Position numbers and translations under genes: made by a program. 64,000 bases of DNA from Nemopilema nomurai (taxonomy: Eukaryota > Cnidaria > Scyphozoa > Rhizostomeae > Rhizostomatidae). Position 1 is the stretch's first letter, and each line of letters starts with the position of its first letter. Under the pieces are notes generated by a model that did not search any database, was not told where the DNA came from, and saw only the letters and a program-made list of their open reading frames with translations. The DNA lies in the NCBI GenBank assembly GCA_003864495.1, contig ML133395.1, positions 464,307 through 528,306 of the forward strand. Reading direction: 5' to 3'. Below are positions 29,728 to 41,819 of the stretch, piece after piece.

Positions 29728-30534
29728 CCTTGTGCTGGAGCACAAAAGGAGGCTGCTTGGCAAAGCTCAGGAAGAGGTTATCAACATTCACCATTGAAAT
29801 TTCGAAAAGCCACTGAAACTTTAGAGTGATTGAAATTTTAGAAAATGTTGAGCGGGGGTTGAAACTTTGGAAATGAATGAAATTTTAAGACTAGCCTTAC
29901 ATGAGAATGCAGAGCAAGTGAACTTTTAGAAGATCACTAAACTTTTATAAACTGGCTGAAATTTTAGAAAGAGCTACTTTTGGCGGTATATGCGCGCCAT
30001 ACTTTAGTTTCCTTTACGCTAAGTAGGTTTAGCTATCTGTACAATTATCTTATTTGCAATTGCTAGAAAAAGCGGAACTAATTTTCGCATACTTAAAAGA
30101 ACTTTTTTTGTCCTACACTCCCCTGAGTATACAAACGTTGGAAGATAACCGTCTTATTTGCATGAAAGAAGTCTCGGCATCTAAGAGAAAATAGGATAGA
30201 TTATCAAGCATTAACTGACATGGCCACAAATAAACAGCATTAATCAGCTTTTTATATGACAGGCTACTTGTTTACATAGAAAGAGATCTTTTTCTCAAGC
30301 AAGTCTGGCGTTTTCTCGTTTGCATACTCTGAGAAGAGTCGGACGAAAGAGTACTTTTAGTAAATTTAGTACGCAAAGGTTTCAGCAGCAGCAGCAGCAA
30401 CATTAGCAGCAACAACAACATGAAAGCAACAGCAATACCGAGGAACAACGATGTCAAACAGCCATTCTTCCACTCGCCTTTCTAAGATTTTGGACAACTT
30501 TATTATTAATAGCTAGCATCCAAAGGCACTTTGA

Positions 30535-33210
<2,676 letters not shown>

Positions 33211-34500
33211 CAGTCATATTAATTGTGATTTCATTCACCCATGTCCATGCTTGTAGGCACGTTAATTTAATTTCTTTTTCTTGTTAGTGCCATGAATCAG
33301 ACAGGTTTTGTATTTATAACTGTGTTATTTTCAGTAAGAGACAATCATTTTCACCAAAATGAGGCCAATTAGTTGAGCTACCTATTCATTAATTAACCTA
33401 AGTTTCTTCGCTCTATATATATACTCAAGTGTGAGGAATCCAAGGCCGCGTTGATGTAAATGTATATTCCCTGTGACACACTGAATAGATTCACAAATAA
33501 GGTGCGTCTCTTTCAACGCTATGATTTAAGGTATGTTTTCCAACTTAGTCCCGTTATTCTCCAAAGAAATCAACAATGCCTCGTGTTTATGTATCCATCG
33601 AATTTCACATGTCAGATCCTCAACTAAAAACCGAATGCTACAGCAAGCTACTTTTACCCTTATATACTGTTTAAACAGAATTTTCTAGAATATACTCGTA
33701 CAACATCACATGCGGATACGATCTAGAATAAGCAAGTTACAGCATGTTACGTAAGGCTAACTCTAGAAGTGTCTATACTTGTCTAGCCTGTTCTACTTAT
33801 TAGCATTCTTAAGAAATTACTCGAAAGGTCCAGTTCACCACGCAAGGTGGCTATAGATAGAGTAGGAACGTTTAAGTAATATAGTGAACTTGTCTCTTAA
33901 ATGGATTTGTGTACCTGATTTATGTAACACAATGGCTGTCTGCTAAAAGGATTCGCCAATTTGTGTAATGTTCGTTTGATGCTTTATTCTGGAAGTCGAT
34001 TCTTTTCGTCTTGTTTGTCTATATTCATTGCGCTTCTTATAGAAACTTGAAAAAGATAAATTTGGTATTTATTGATGTTTAAGGGTTCATAACGCACTTC
34101 GCCCTGGAAATGATGGACAACCCAGCCCAACCAATCGAATCCGCCCCCCTCCGTGAAATATTGCGTCCAATCTGCTCCCCTCTCATTTAGCATCACATCA
34201 GATAATCTAGCACATATTTTGAATGACTGCGAGGGTGAAGAATCTCCTTCTTCCAGGGAGGAGCCCTCGTAAAGCGCAAGGGCATTCGACACACTTCTTG
34301 CTTCCTTGTCTTTCAATCTATTTGTGTGTAGGTTTCGTAAGAGTGAACGGAACGTGTGACTCGTCAAACTTGCGACAAATTCTATTTTCTGAGCTACATC
34401 TCGTTAGATCTAGCCAAGTACGATGAAAGAACATAGCAAGGGCTTCGTGAAAACATGGCGACAAAACGGTCCAAAAGGATCCTTACTTTGGCATTTCTAA
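33211..34500. other. METTL5 downstream region, no gene supported
   Basis: The METTL5 3' UTR must lie at the left end; no convincing AATAAA was picked out. A 127-codon frame on the - strand (33984-34367) resembles nothing I know and has no splice context, so I do not call it. Confidence 0.5.
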
Positions 34501-35275
34501 TCACCATAGGCATATTGTTTTATGCTTACTATTCACCATAGGCATATTGTTTGAATTGTGTCTTGAATTAGCAAACCTTTCTTGTTTCTTATCTTGCGTT
34601 TCGACACTGTCACTAATTTCTCTAGCTTCGATTTCTTTCCGCACAATTTCTAGGATTTCTCCAATAGGCCATACCTCTTCTGTTGTTTTTCTCGGACCTT
34701 GCAGCGTGATATCTCTCGGCATGCGTGACATAATTATTGGAACTAATAATCTTCCATATTTCTCTTGCGACATTCCAAGGGACTCGAGCCCTCTGACATG
34801 AATATTAATGTTGTCGTATATGTAATGTAGTTGGCTTACTTTATCGTTTGGGCTATTTTGTAGCTTCAACAAAGCCTGCATATGCGACGTTATGATCATC
34901 TGCTTATTGCCGAAGCGGCGATGTAATGTTTCAATTGCATTAACATAGTTCGCCTCGGTTAGTTCAAGACCAGCAATTGCGCGGTGCGCTGGACCTTCCA
35001 ACAAATTAACCAAGTAGTTTAACTTGTTGATTCTCTATTTCTTCTAGAGAACAGTTATCAATAATTTCTCTATTAAGCTCTTCCAAAAGTAGCTTCTTTT
35101 CGTTAAGCGTTGTTCCGATCGATTGCAGTTTGATAGCAAATTCGGCGTTGAATTCATTTGTTCGTAGTTCATCAATAATTTCATTTGCTTGCGTCTCAAG
35201 CTTTGTAACGACAGTTCGATTCCCTCCACGAAGAGCAACCAACTTCCTTAAATGTCTTGTTTCTTCATTCGACAT
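34501..35275 (-). pseudogene. BEL/Pao retrotransposon gag relic
   Basis: Two frames on the - strand. 35006-35275 (starting MSNEETRHLRKLVALRGGNR) resembles the start of BEL/Pao gag. The following frame, to 34501, contains EGPAHRAIAGLELTEANY, a RRFGNKQ block and NVRGLESLG-like text, characteristic of the DUF1759 gag domain. The junction near 35006 shifts frame, and the roughly 75 residues normally between these parts are missing. The zinc-knuckle, protease and polymerase regions are absent. Near the 3' break a 19-bp string (CACCATAGGCATATTGTTT) is duplicated about 34 bp apart (near 34502 and 34536). It is clearly inactive. Confidence 0.8.
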
Positions 35276-35313
35276 TTTCTCACGCGTATTTCATCGTCTT
35301 CTTATCGTGCCCT

Positions 35314-35331
35314 GCCCCTCGTTGGGCGCCA
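35314..35331 (-). other. Retrotransposon primer-binding site
   Basis: The - strand reads TGGCGCCCAACGAGGGGC, a sequence of the type complementary to a tRNA 3' end, two bases after an LTR-like end (...CCAAAACA). It sits 38 bp before the gag start at 35275, where a primer-binding site should be. Confidence 0.7.
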
Positions 35332-35333
35332 TA

Positions 35334-35363
35334 TGTTTTGGAGATATAGGTCAGGACATTTAA
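35334..35363 (-). mobile_element. BEL/Pao 5' LTR, inner end (split by piggyBac)
   Basis: The LTR begins (reading +) TGTTTTGGAGATATAGG, with the TG/CA terminus expected next to the primer-binding site. It is cut after 30 bp by the piggyBac TTAA target. The rest should continue to the right of 40577. Confidence 0.55.
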
Positions 35364-35635
35364 CCCTTTCCTTGCCGAATTCCCCTGCGAAAAAGTCCTC
35401 AAACGCCTATTTTCTGAGGCTTTAAACAGAATTCCGAGCAAACTTTTTCAAATTGATTTTTGACTAAGAAGGAGTTGATATGTTGTATAAACACCCCTAT
35501 ATTAACAGAAAGAAAAATTCCCAAGGAATCCAAAAATGCAACTTTCATCTCATTTCTAGAAAACAGTAAAAAAATACATCTGTATAAAAAATATATTAGT
35601 GAATTAATGTTAAAATAGGATATTAGTCACACTTA

Positions 35636-37420
35636 TTATAGCCAAAATTGAACTTTGGTGTGATAGTTAATGAAACAGTTATTTTCCTTTGTTATGCAGA
35701 GGTTTACAGTGTCCTGTGGCTCACAACCTGCACAGCAAAAAGTTGTTTTCAATAAACTGAATGGGCAGTTTTTTGGATCAGCATCTGGGTTCTGCTTTAT
35801 CCAATTCTGCCTTTTTCTCTTGCAGACAAGACATCTGTGGTCTTTGCCTTGGCCTTTTTTTGGCAGATGAGCCCCAACATTCTGTAGCCTTTTATCTTCC
35901 TCTGTCCTCTTTCTTTTTCTTCCTTTCCCCTTTGCACGGACATTGCCAACCAATTGTATGGCAAGTTCTTCTTTGAAGGAGAGAAGGTCTCGCTTGGCCT
36001 TACCCTGAACAATGTGAGGCTTGACATGCCCTTCAATTATATAAGAATTATTTATGCATTTCATGAAAAAGGATATAAATATTCTCATATAATACGTCTT
36101 CTGTTTCTTATCCTTTTTCACAACAGATTGTTGGTCACTTTTGTCCACACCAGCCATATTTGTGTTGTAATCACTGACAAGAATTGGACATGCAATTTGA
36201 ACCTTTTCGTATTTGCCGTTCTTCTTTAAGTTTCTTGTCACTGGTTTTCCAAGTGTGGCATCATGAATGGAACTCAGGAAATAGACAGGCTTAGAATCTT
36301 TCCACATTAGAGCAGTTAGGCCTTTGAAAAATGCAAAATTGAATTCTCCCCTAGCCATCGATTTTGCATTTCTGGAGAGAATATCAATAGGAAAATACCT
36401 GCGATTTGACCTCATTGTCCCGCATGTATAAATTCCCTGGCTCTTCAGGAATAAAACAAGGGGCACACTGGTATAAAAATTGTCAAGGTATAAATGATGT
36501 CCTTGGTGGGTTAAATTTTTAACCAAATCGATCACAACACGATCAGTTTTGCCAAGGTCTCCAACATCATCTTCTTGGTCTGTTACCTTTCCAGTATAAA
36601 TTTGGAAATTCCAGCAGTAACCTGTTTGCGAGTCTGCTACAACAAACACTTTTATTCCAACTTTCACCGGTTTTTGCGGCATTCTCTGGGTCCAAGCAAT
36701 GTGCCCTTTGAATGGGATCATGCTTTCATCTACTGACATTTCTCTCCCCAGAACATACATCTCTCGAAACTTCTTTTGCAAATGGTCAATAACTGGCCTA
36801 ACCTTGTACAAACGGTCGTTTGTTGCGGGAATATTTGGATCGCAAAAATGGATAAATATTTGGATTTCTCTAAATCTGTTCTTTGAAAAGACCTTGCAAA
36901 TATTTGTATGAAAGATCCATTTATTTTCGTCTGCTATAAAGTATCTTTCATTTCTGGGTGTTGTTAGCAAACTGTTTGCAATTAGTACAACACCTAAATA
37001 TGCTTTGACTTCATCCAAGGTTGTAGTCCAGCGTTCTCCTTCGGTTGCACCCAATTTTTTTTCTGCGTTCATAATGGTCCAGTCTACAACTCTTTGCAGT
37101 AGTTCATCTGATAAAAATAATTGTAAATATTCGATTGGCTTTGCATCCAACGAAAGATTTGCTACTTCTGCAGGTTTCGGCCTTTCATCTACAGTTTCAG
37201 CATCAGCTGATTGTCTTCGCACATTTCCTCCCAACGCCCATTTGACCTCCGGCATTTCGAAACGAAATCCCTCAAACTCCTCTTCTTCATCATCCGAATC
37301 TCCAAAAACATTGTAGAATTCATCGATAAATTCGCTACTAAAATCTCCGATATCGGCAGCAGAGGAATCGCTACTTTCAGAATCGCTATCACTCAATGCA
37401 CTACAGTCGTTCGTCGCCAT
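35636..37420 (-). CDS. piggyBac transposase (PGBD-like), apparently intact
   Basis: DDE-type transposase (DDE_Tnp_1_7) that cuts and pastes at TTAA. The start is the ATG at 37420 (MATNDCSALS), giving 594 residues, normal for the family; the codons just upstream in frame contain no ATG. An acidic Ser/Asp-rich N-terminus precedes the catalytic core. The three catalytic aspartates are visible: D231 in SVDESMIPFKG, D313 in LYLDNFYTS and D426 in GVDKSDQ. A C-terminal cysteine-rich zinc-binding domain has C530, C533, C552, C562, C563, C566 and C575. A basic run (KGKGRKRKR) before it is a likely nuclear signal. No stop or frameshift is present, so it may be recently active or domesticated. Confidence 0.93.
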   Translation of the reverse strand: MATNDCSALSDSDSESSDSSAADIGDFSSEFIDEFYNVFGDSDDEEEEFEGFRFEMPEVKWALGGNVRRQSADAETVDERPKPAEVANLSLDAKPIEYLQLFLSDELLQRVVDWTIMNAEKKLGATEGERWTTTLDEVKAYLGVVLIANSLLTTPRNERYFIADENKWIFHTNICKVFSKNRFREIQIFIHFCDPNIPATNDRLYKVRPVIDHLQKKFREMYVLGREMSVDESMIPFKGHIAWTQRMPQKPVKVGIKVFVVADSQTGYCWNFQIYTGKVTDQEDDVGDLGKTDRVVIDLVKNLTHQGHHLYLDNFYTSVPLVLFLKSQGIYTCGTMRSNRRYFPIDILSRNAKSMARGEFNFAFFKGLTALMWKDSKPVYFLSSIHDATLGKPVTRNLKKNGKYEKVQIACPILVSDYNTNMAGVDKSDQQSVVKKDKKQKTYYMRIFISFFMKCINNSYIIEGHVKPHIVQGKAKRDLLSFKEELAIQLVGNVRAKGKGRKRKRTEEDKRLQNVGAHLPKKGQGKDHRCLVCKRKRQNWIKQNPDADPKNCPFSLLKTTFCCAGCEPQDTVNLCITKENNCFINYHTKVQFWL

Positions 37421-37564
37421 GCTTCCTTCGCTCAACAAACATGGCCTAACTCAAAACAAAGTTCAACGGTCGATATTTCAGAAATTTCATATAGAAACAT
37501 GTGACAAAGAACACGTGTGCCTGTGGTTTCATCCTTTGTCTACAGGATTAAATGAATGAAAGGT

Positions 37565-37577
37565 ATCTATAGCAACA
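37565..37577. repeat. 13-bp direct repeat flanking the reverse transcriptase segment
   Basis: ATCTATAGCAACA occurs at 37565-37577 and again at 40442-40454. The second copy follows an A-rich end (TTGTTCAAAA), as expected of a target-site duplication made by target-primed reverse transcription. A shorter ATCTATAGC also occurs at 37603, inside a local 31-bp tandem duplication starting at 37581, so the interpretation is not certain. Confidence 0.6.
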
Positions 37578-40308
37578 AGCAGGAAAAAGATATATTGCAG
37601 GAATCTATAGCAGGAAAAAGATATATTGCAGAGATGACTCGTCTTATCAATGCCTGGAATGAAGAAGTGGAGTCTTTAAAGGATATCGCTATCAAAACAG
37701 TGATGATCATGCCAGCTCTCCTACTGCAGAAGCCATCTTTCAGATCAAAGTCAAAACAACATGGCGAGTGTTTACGACGGAGAATGGATTTGTGGTTAGA
37801 AGGAAATTTTGATGCACTAGTTAGAGAATGTAGAACAATCCAGTCCAAACTCCCGAGCTATAGCAACAACTTCTCTTCGGGAGATCTCGCAAAGAAATTT
37901 GCAAATCTGGTACTTGAAGGGAAAATCAATGCAGCGATGAGATTATTAGATGCAAATAATGCCAGCGGTTTATTGAGTCTATCTGACAAGGTTATTGACG
38001 AATTGAAGATGAAACATCCCCCTTCAGCACCAGCGGATCCTTCGACTCTCATGGCTGGAGAGATTCCTTTCATTGACCCTGTAATGTTTGAGAACATTGA
38101 TGAAACAATTATTACTAATGCTGCGTTACATACAAAAGGTGCAGCTGGTCCCTCCGGAATGAATGCTGATGGATGGCGGAGAATTCTAGTATCCAAAAAT
38201 TTTGGAAAGACGGGTGAGGAACTGAAAACAGCTTTAGCAAAATTCACACGCATACTGTGCACAAGAGATATCAACAAAGGCTCGATTGAAGCATTTGTTT
38301 CCTGTCGCTTGGTCCCTCTTGACAAGAATCCTGGAGTTCGACCAATCGGTATTGGAGAAGTATTGAGAAGGATAATTGGAAAATCAATTATCCGTGTCAT
38401 TAAGCCTGATATACTCGAGAGTGGAGGATCTCTACAGTTATGCACTGGATTACCTTCAGGCTGCGAGGCTGCTGTACATGCAATGCAAGATATATTTGAA
38501 GAGGAAGAAACTGATGGCCTGCTTCTAGTGGATGCATCAAATGCCTTTAATAGCTTAAATAGAGAGGCACTATTGCATAACATCAAATATATATGTCCTC
38601 CAATGGCTCAATATGTAAATAACTGCTATGGAAAACCATCTCGTCTCTTTATCACAGGAGGTAAAGAAATACCATCTGCCGAAGGAACGACCCAAGGCGA
38701 TCCATTTGCTATGCCTGTTTATGCAATTGGAGTTATGCCACTTCTATCATTGATAAAATCAGCTGAAAGCAAGGTAAAGCATGCAGCTTATGCAGATGAT
38801 CTTGGTGGTGCAGGGACGTTACTTCACTTAAAATCGTGGTGGGAAAATGTTCTGCACTATGGTCCTTTGATTGGTTATCATCCCAATGCATCAAAATCAT
38901 GGTTGGTAGTGAAAGAAGAGAACTATGAGCAAGCTTGCAAGATCTTTGGCAACACTCAGATCAATATCACAACATCAGGACGAAATACTTGGGTTCATAT
39001 ATAGGGACGGCCAATGATAAATCAGAATATGCAAACAAAGTAGTGAATGGCTGGATTGAAGAGTTAAAAGTACTATGTAGAATAGCACGCTCAGAGCCGC
39101 ATGCAGCATACACTTGTTTTGTTAGTGGATTTCGTCATAGAATAACTTATTTAACTAGAGTCATCCCTGATTTTTGCAAAGCACTTAAACTGCTCGATGC
39201 TTACATAAATGAACAGTTTTTACCGGTGCTAACTGAAGGCTATCACTGCTCCGAAATAGAGCGAAAACTAATCAGTCTTCCGGTACGTCTTGGAGGACTT
39301 GGCATACCAATATTTTCTGAGATAGCTCATCAAGAATATGCTTTTTCAAAGAGAGTGACCAGTCAGTTATCAATGAATATCAAGCAACAAGCAACTGAAT
39401 TAAGGCTTAACAACAATGAAATGAAGAAAACGAAGATTGAAATTGCCCATGAAAGAACAAAATCGCATGAGGAGAAACTTGCACTGCTAAGAGAATCTAT
39501 GACACTCGATCAACGCAAAGCAAACGAGCTGTCTTGTATGAAAGGTGCGTCTTCATGGCTCACTTCTCTTCCTTTGAAGGCTGAAAATTTTGTTCTCAAC
39601 AAGCGTGAATTCCACGACGCAATCCGATTAAGATATAGATGGCATCTAAAGTTCATGCCAACTATTTGTGTATGCGGAAAACACTTTTCCGTTGACCATG
39701 CGATGTCTTGTCAAAAAGGTGGATACATTCATCATCGACACAATGAAGTACGTGATCTACTCGGCAAGTTAGCAACAGAAATTTCAAATGATGTTAGAAT
39801 TGAGCCACCTCTACAACATCTCAGTGGTGAAAATCTCCCAAGAAATTCCAACATATCAGAAGAGGCAAGGCTTGACATCAGCATACGTGGCTTCTGGCAG
39901 AAGGAACAAAGTGCATTTTTTGATGTAAGGGTATTCAACCCATTCGCACCGTCATACCGAAACCAGAAACTAAACAACACTTTTGCAGGGAATGAAAGAG
40001 AGAAGAAACGCGCGTACAGTCAAAGAGTTTTACAAGTTGAGCATGGTTCTTTTACGCCATTGATTTTCGCTCACAGTGGTGGTTCAAGTAGAGAAACTGA
40101 AAAGTTTATATCGGTTTTATCAACAAAGATATCAGAGAAACGTGATCTGTCAATTTCACTGGTTACCAATTGGATTCGTACCAAGCTGTCATTTGCACTA
40201 CTTCGAAGTGCCATACTGTGCATACGCGGTTCCAGAAATAGGCAAACAAAAGTTCAAGTGGACACAGCCAACATAGAAATTGTACAAACAATATCCCGGA
40301 TTGATTAG
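37578..40308 (+). pseudogene. Reverse transcriptase with CCHC and restriction-like endonuclease, one frameshift
   Basis: RLE-type non-LTR retrotransposon-like ORF. The first frame (open from 37556 to 39003) carries the polymerase: RPIGIGEVLRRIIGK, motif A LLLVDASNAF, motif B EGTTQGDPFAM and motif C YADD (about residues 412-415 counted from 37556). The second frame runs from about 38980 to 40308 and carries a C-x-C-x7-H-x4-C finger (CVCGKHFSVDHAMSC) and a candidate endonuclease core (ARLDISIRGF... FFDVRV). A single-base loss near 38980 separates them. The 5' end seems truncated, with no N-terminal zinc fingers seen. The family is near R2/CRE/Utopia-type elements; clade not assigned. Confidence 0.8.
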
Positions 40309-40576
40309 TTAAAATTGTTGGGAAAAATTAAAAGATTCAAGTTTTTCAAGTTTTGTTCTAAACATTTGTGAACCGGCGGCCTTTCGGTATATAAACAGCG
40401 CCAAATGTTGAATCATTGATGAGAATTTATTTGTTCAAAAAATCTATAGCAACATCATTATTGAGAAAATCAAAGCCAAAGTTATGTAACTGAATTACGT
40501 CATCAATGCCGCTAAAGCGGCCAGTGGCGTTTACAGGGAAACAAGGCGAAGCCTCTAGGCAAGGGTTAGGAAAGGG

Positions 40577-40860
40577 TTAAAAGAAGACATCCTTTGGGTT
40601 TTTAAACATTTCATAACATCAACAGGAACATAATAAACTATTTACAATAAACATGATCCAACGTGAACACCTTTTCATTACAACGTGGCAACTGACTAAT
40701 GCAACTTCGAGGTCTAGGAACGAGTGAGGGGTTAACCGCGTGCTGCTCCTTCACAACACAGACCACACGAGGATTCCCCGAGGTTTTCTCGCAGAAAGCT
40801 AGGAACAAAAGACGAATTGACAAGGCCACAACCATATCGGATTTCAAAGACCTCTCTATT
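40577..40860 (-). mobile_element. Probable remainder of the BEL/Pao LTR
   Basis: Because the piggyBac TTAA interrupts the LTR that starts at 35334, the DNA after 40577 should be the rest of that LTR. No second LTR copy is in the window to confirm the outer end, so the right boundary is a guess. Confidence 0.35.
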
Positions 40861-40874
40861 TTCCAAGTTGGACC

Positions 40875-41819
40875 ATGACAAATCTAAAAGAGCAACTAAG
40901 CAGGAACCTGCCTAGAAATATGACGAGAAACCTGCTAAGGTGTTTCCTTGGAGTAATATTTGTCACACTCACAATAGTTTATGCCTACTTTCAATATTCT
41001 TGGATAAATGGAAGTAATCCAGTCGGCACGTGCATTAAGTACAATATTTCGCAGAACCAGGAAGAGCAGGGACTGTTTGATCTCGTCACGAATTTTGTGC
41101 CATTCGATCATGAAGATGTTAGAAAAGGGTTGAGAGTGAACGGAATGCTGCCAACGGACGACGAAATTAACTCAAGAATGGCGGAAATCTTCGACTGTCT
41201 TCAGCGAAATCTTGAGAACATATTAGTCGCTCGCGTTCATGTCCTGGTTTTCCGAAACGAAACTGTCAAGCGACTTTCACGTTTGAAAATGAACTCCATT
41301 CATAAGCTGGTTATTCACAAAAATAAACAGTCGCCGACAATCAAGGATGCTGTCGTATACGCTTCAAATTACTTGAGAGGAAAAACGGTAATTTTGCTTC
41401 ATCAAGACAACTATCTTGGCGAAGGCTGGGAGAAAGTGAATCATAAAATGTTGAGGAACAACTGTCTGATGTATGCATTGACGAGACACTCAGTGAACTG
41501 CCACGCCTCATTACGTGCAGCGAACTGCGGACTTGGTTATCCATACATTGGTAGCCACGACGTATTTGTCCTTCATGTCAACGACCAAAGGCTGGAAATT
41601 GATAAGTTTAAAGAACTTGATGTTCCTCCAAACACCAATGGCATGGAAAATGTACTTCTTTGGATCTTCCGGAATCGTCTCAATTACAAAATCCTAAACC
41701 CATGTTTAGTGTTGAAGGTTTTTCACAACCACTGCGTGCCAGTCAGGGACAACTGGAGAAAGCGCATCAATCAACGAGATATGAGTGCTACAGCTGGTTT
41801 TACTGATAAGCTACAGTAA
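40875..41819 (+). CDS. Type II membrane protein, glycosyltransferase-like, single exon
   Basis: 314 residues from the ATG at 40875. A basic N-terminus is followed by one membrane segment at about 20-40 (LLRCFLGVIFVTLTIVYAYF) and a lumenal domain, the layout of Golgi glycosyltransferases. N-glycosylation sequons occur near 45, 57 and 128. Possible catalytic landmarks are QDN at 177-179 (LLHQDNYLGEGW), IGSHDVFVLH at 225-234, GMENVLLWIF at 256-265 and NPC...FHNHC at 275-287. The late NP...H-x-H pattern recalls GT-A-like enzymes with unannotated domains. I cannot name substrate or family. The codon for residue 307 onward through the stop is near-duplicated 1 kb downstream (about 42791). No intron interrupts it. 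Confidence 0.65.
   Translation: MTNLKEQLSRNLPRNMTRNLLRCFLGVIFVTLTIVYAYFQYSWINGSNPVGTCIKYNISQNQEEQGLFDLVTNFVPFDHEDVRKGLRVNGMLPTDDEINSRMAEIFDCLQRNLENILVARVHVLVFRNETVKRLSRLKMNSIHKLVIHKNKQSPTIKDAVVYASNYLRGKTVILLHQDNYLGEGWEKVNHKMLRNNCLMYALTRHSVNCHASLRAANCGLGYPYIGSHDVFVLHVNDQRLEIDKFKELDVPPNTNGMENVLLWIFRNRLNYKILNPCLVLKVFHNHCVPVRDNWRKRINQRDMSATAGFTDKLQ

Larger units (their letters stand above)
27813..30001. repeat. Large imperfect inverted repeat (foldback-like)
   Basis: The left arm (about 27813-28335) and right arm (about 29604-30001) are reverse complements with scattered mismatches. The left arm is longer because of extra copies of a TTTCTAAAATTTCA-like motif at about 27950-28080. The spacer contains a separate hAT-like element (28798-29522). 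No target duplication was found at the outer ends. A transcript through both arms would form a long imperfect hairpin. It could be a Foldback-type element or an inverted duplication of a coding segment. Confidence 0.8.
35364..40576. mobile_element. piggyBac element with a reverse transcriptase inside its ends
   Basis: Flanked by TTAA at 35360-35363 and 40577-40580. The left end starts CCCTTTCCTTGCC. The right end (inverse) starts CCCTTTCC, then a 6-bp insertion, then TTGCC. Both ends also share a subterminal AAACGCC. The right end contains the palindrome GCCGCTAAAGCGGC (40508-40521). It encodes an intact transposase (-) and, divergently, a frameshifted reverse transcriptase (+). Without 37578-40454 the element would be about 2.3 kb, the usual piggyBac size. 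Confidence 0.85.

Noticed and set aside
30272..30457. Hydrophobic 61-codon frame on the - strand near METTL5
   Set aside because: The Leu/Met run comes from GCA/CAA simple repeats read backwards; no splice or family support.
33984..34367. 127-codon open frame on the - strand
   Set aside because: No recognisable domain, no splice context and next to a transposon relic; kept only as a note.
35954..36229. Several + strand frames across 35670-37504
   Set aside because: They are shadows of the piggyBac transposase gene on the - strand.
37858..38586. 242-codon frame on the - strand
   Set aside because: It is the antisense shadow of the reverse transcriptase polymerase region.
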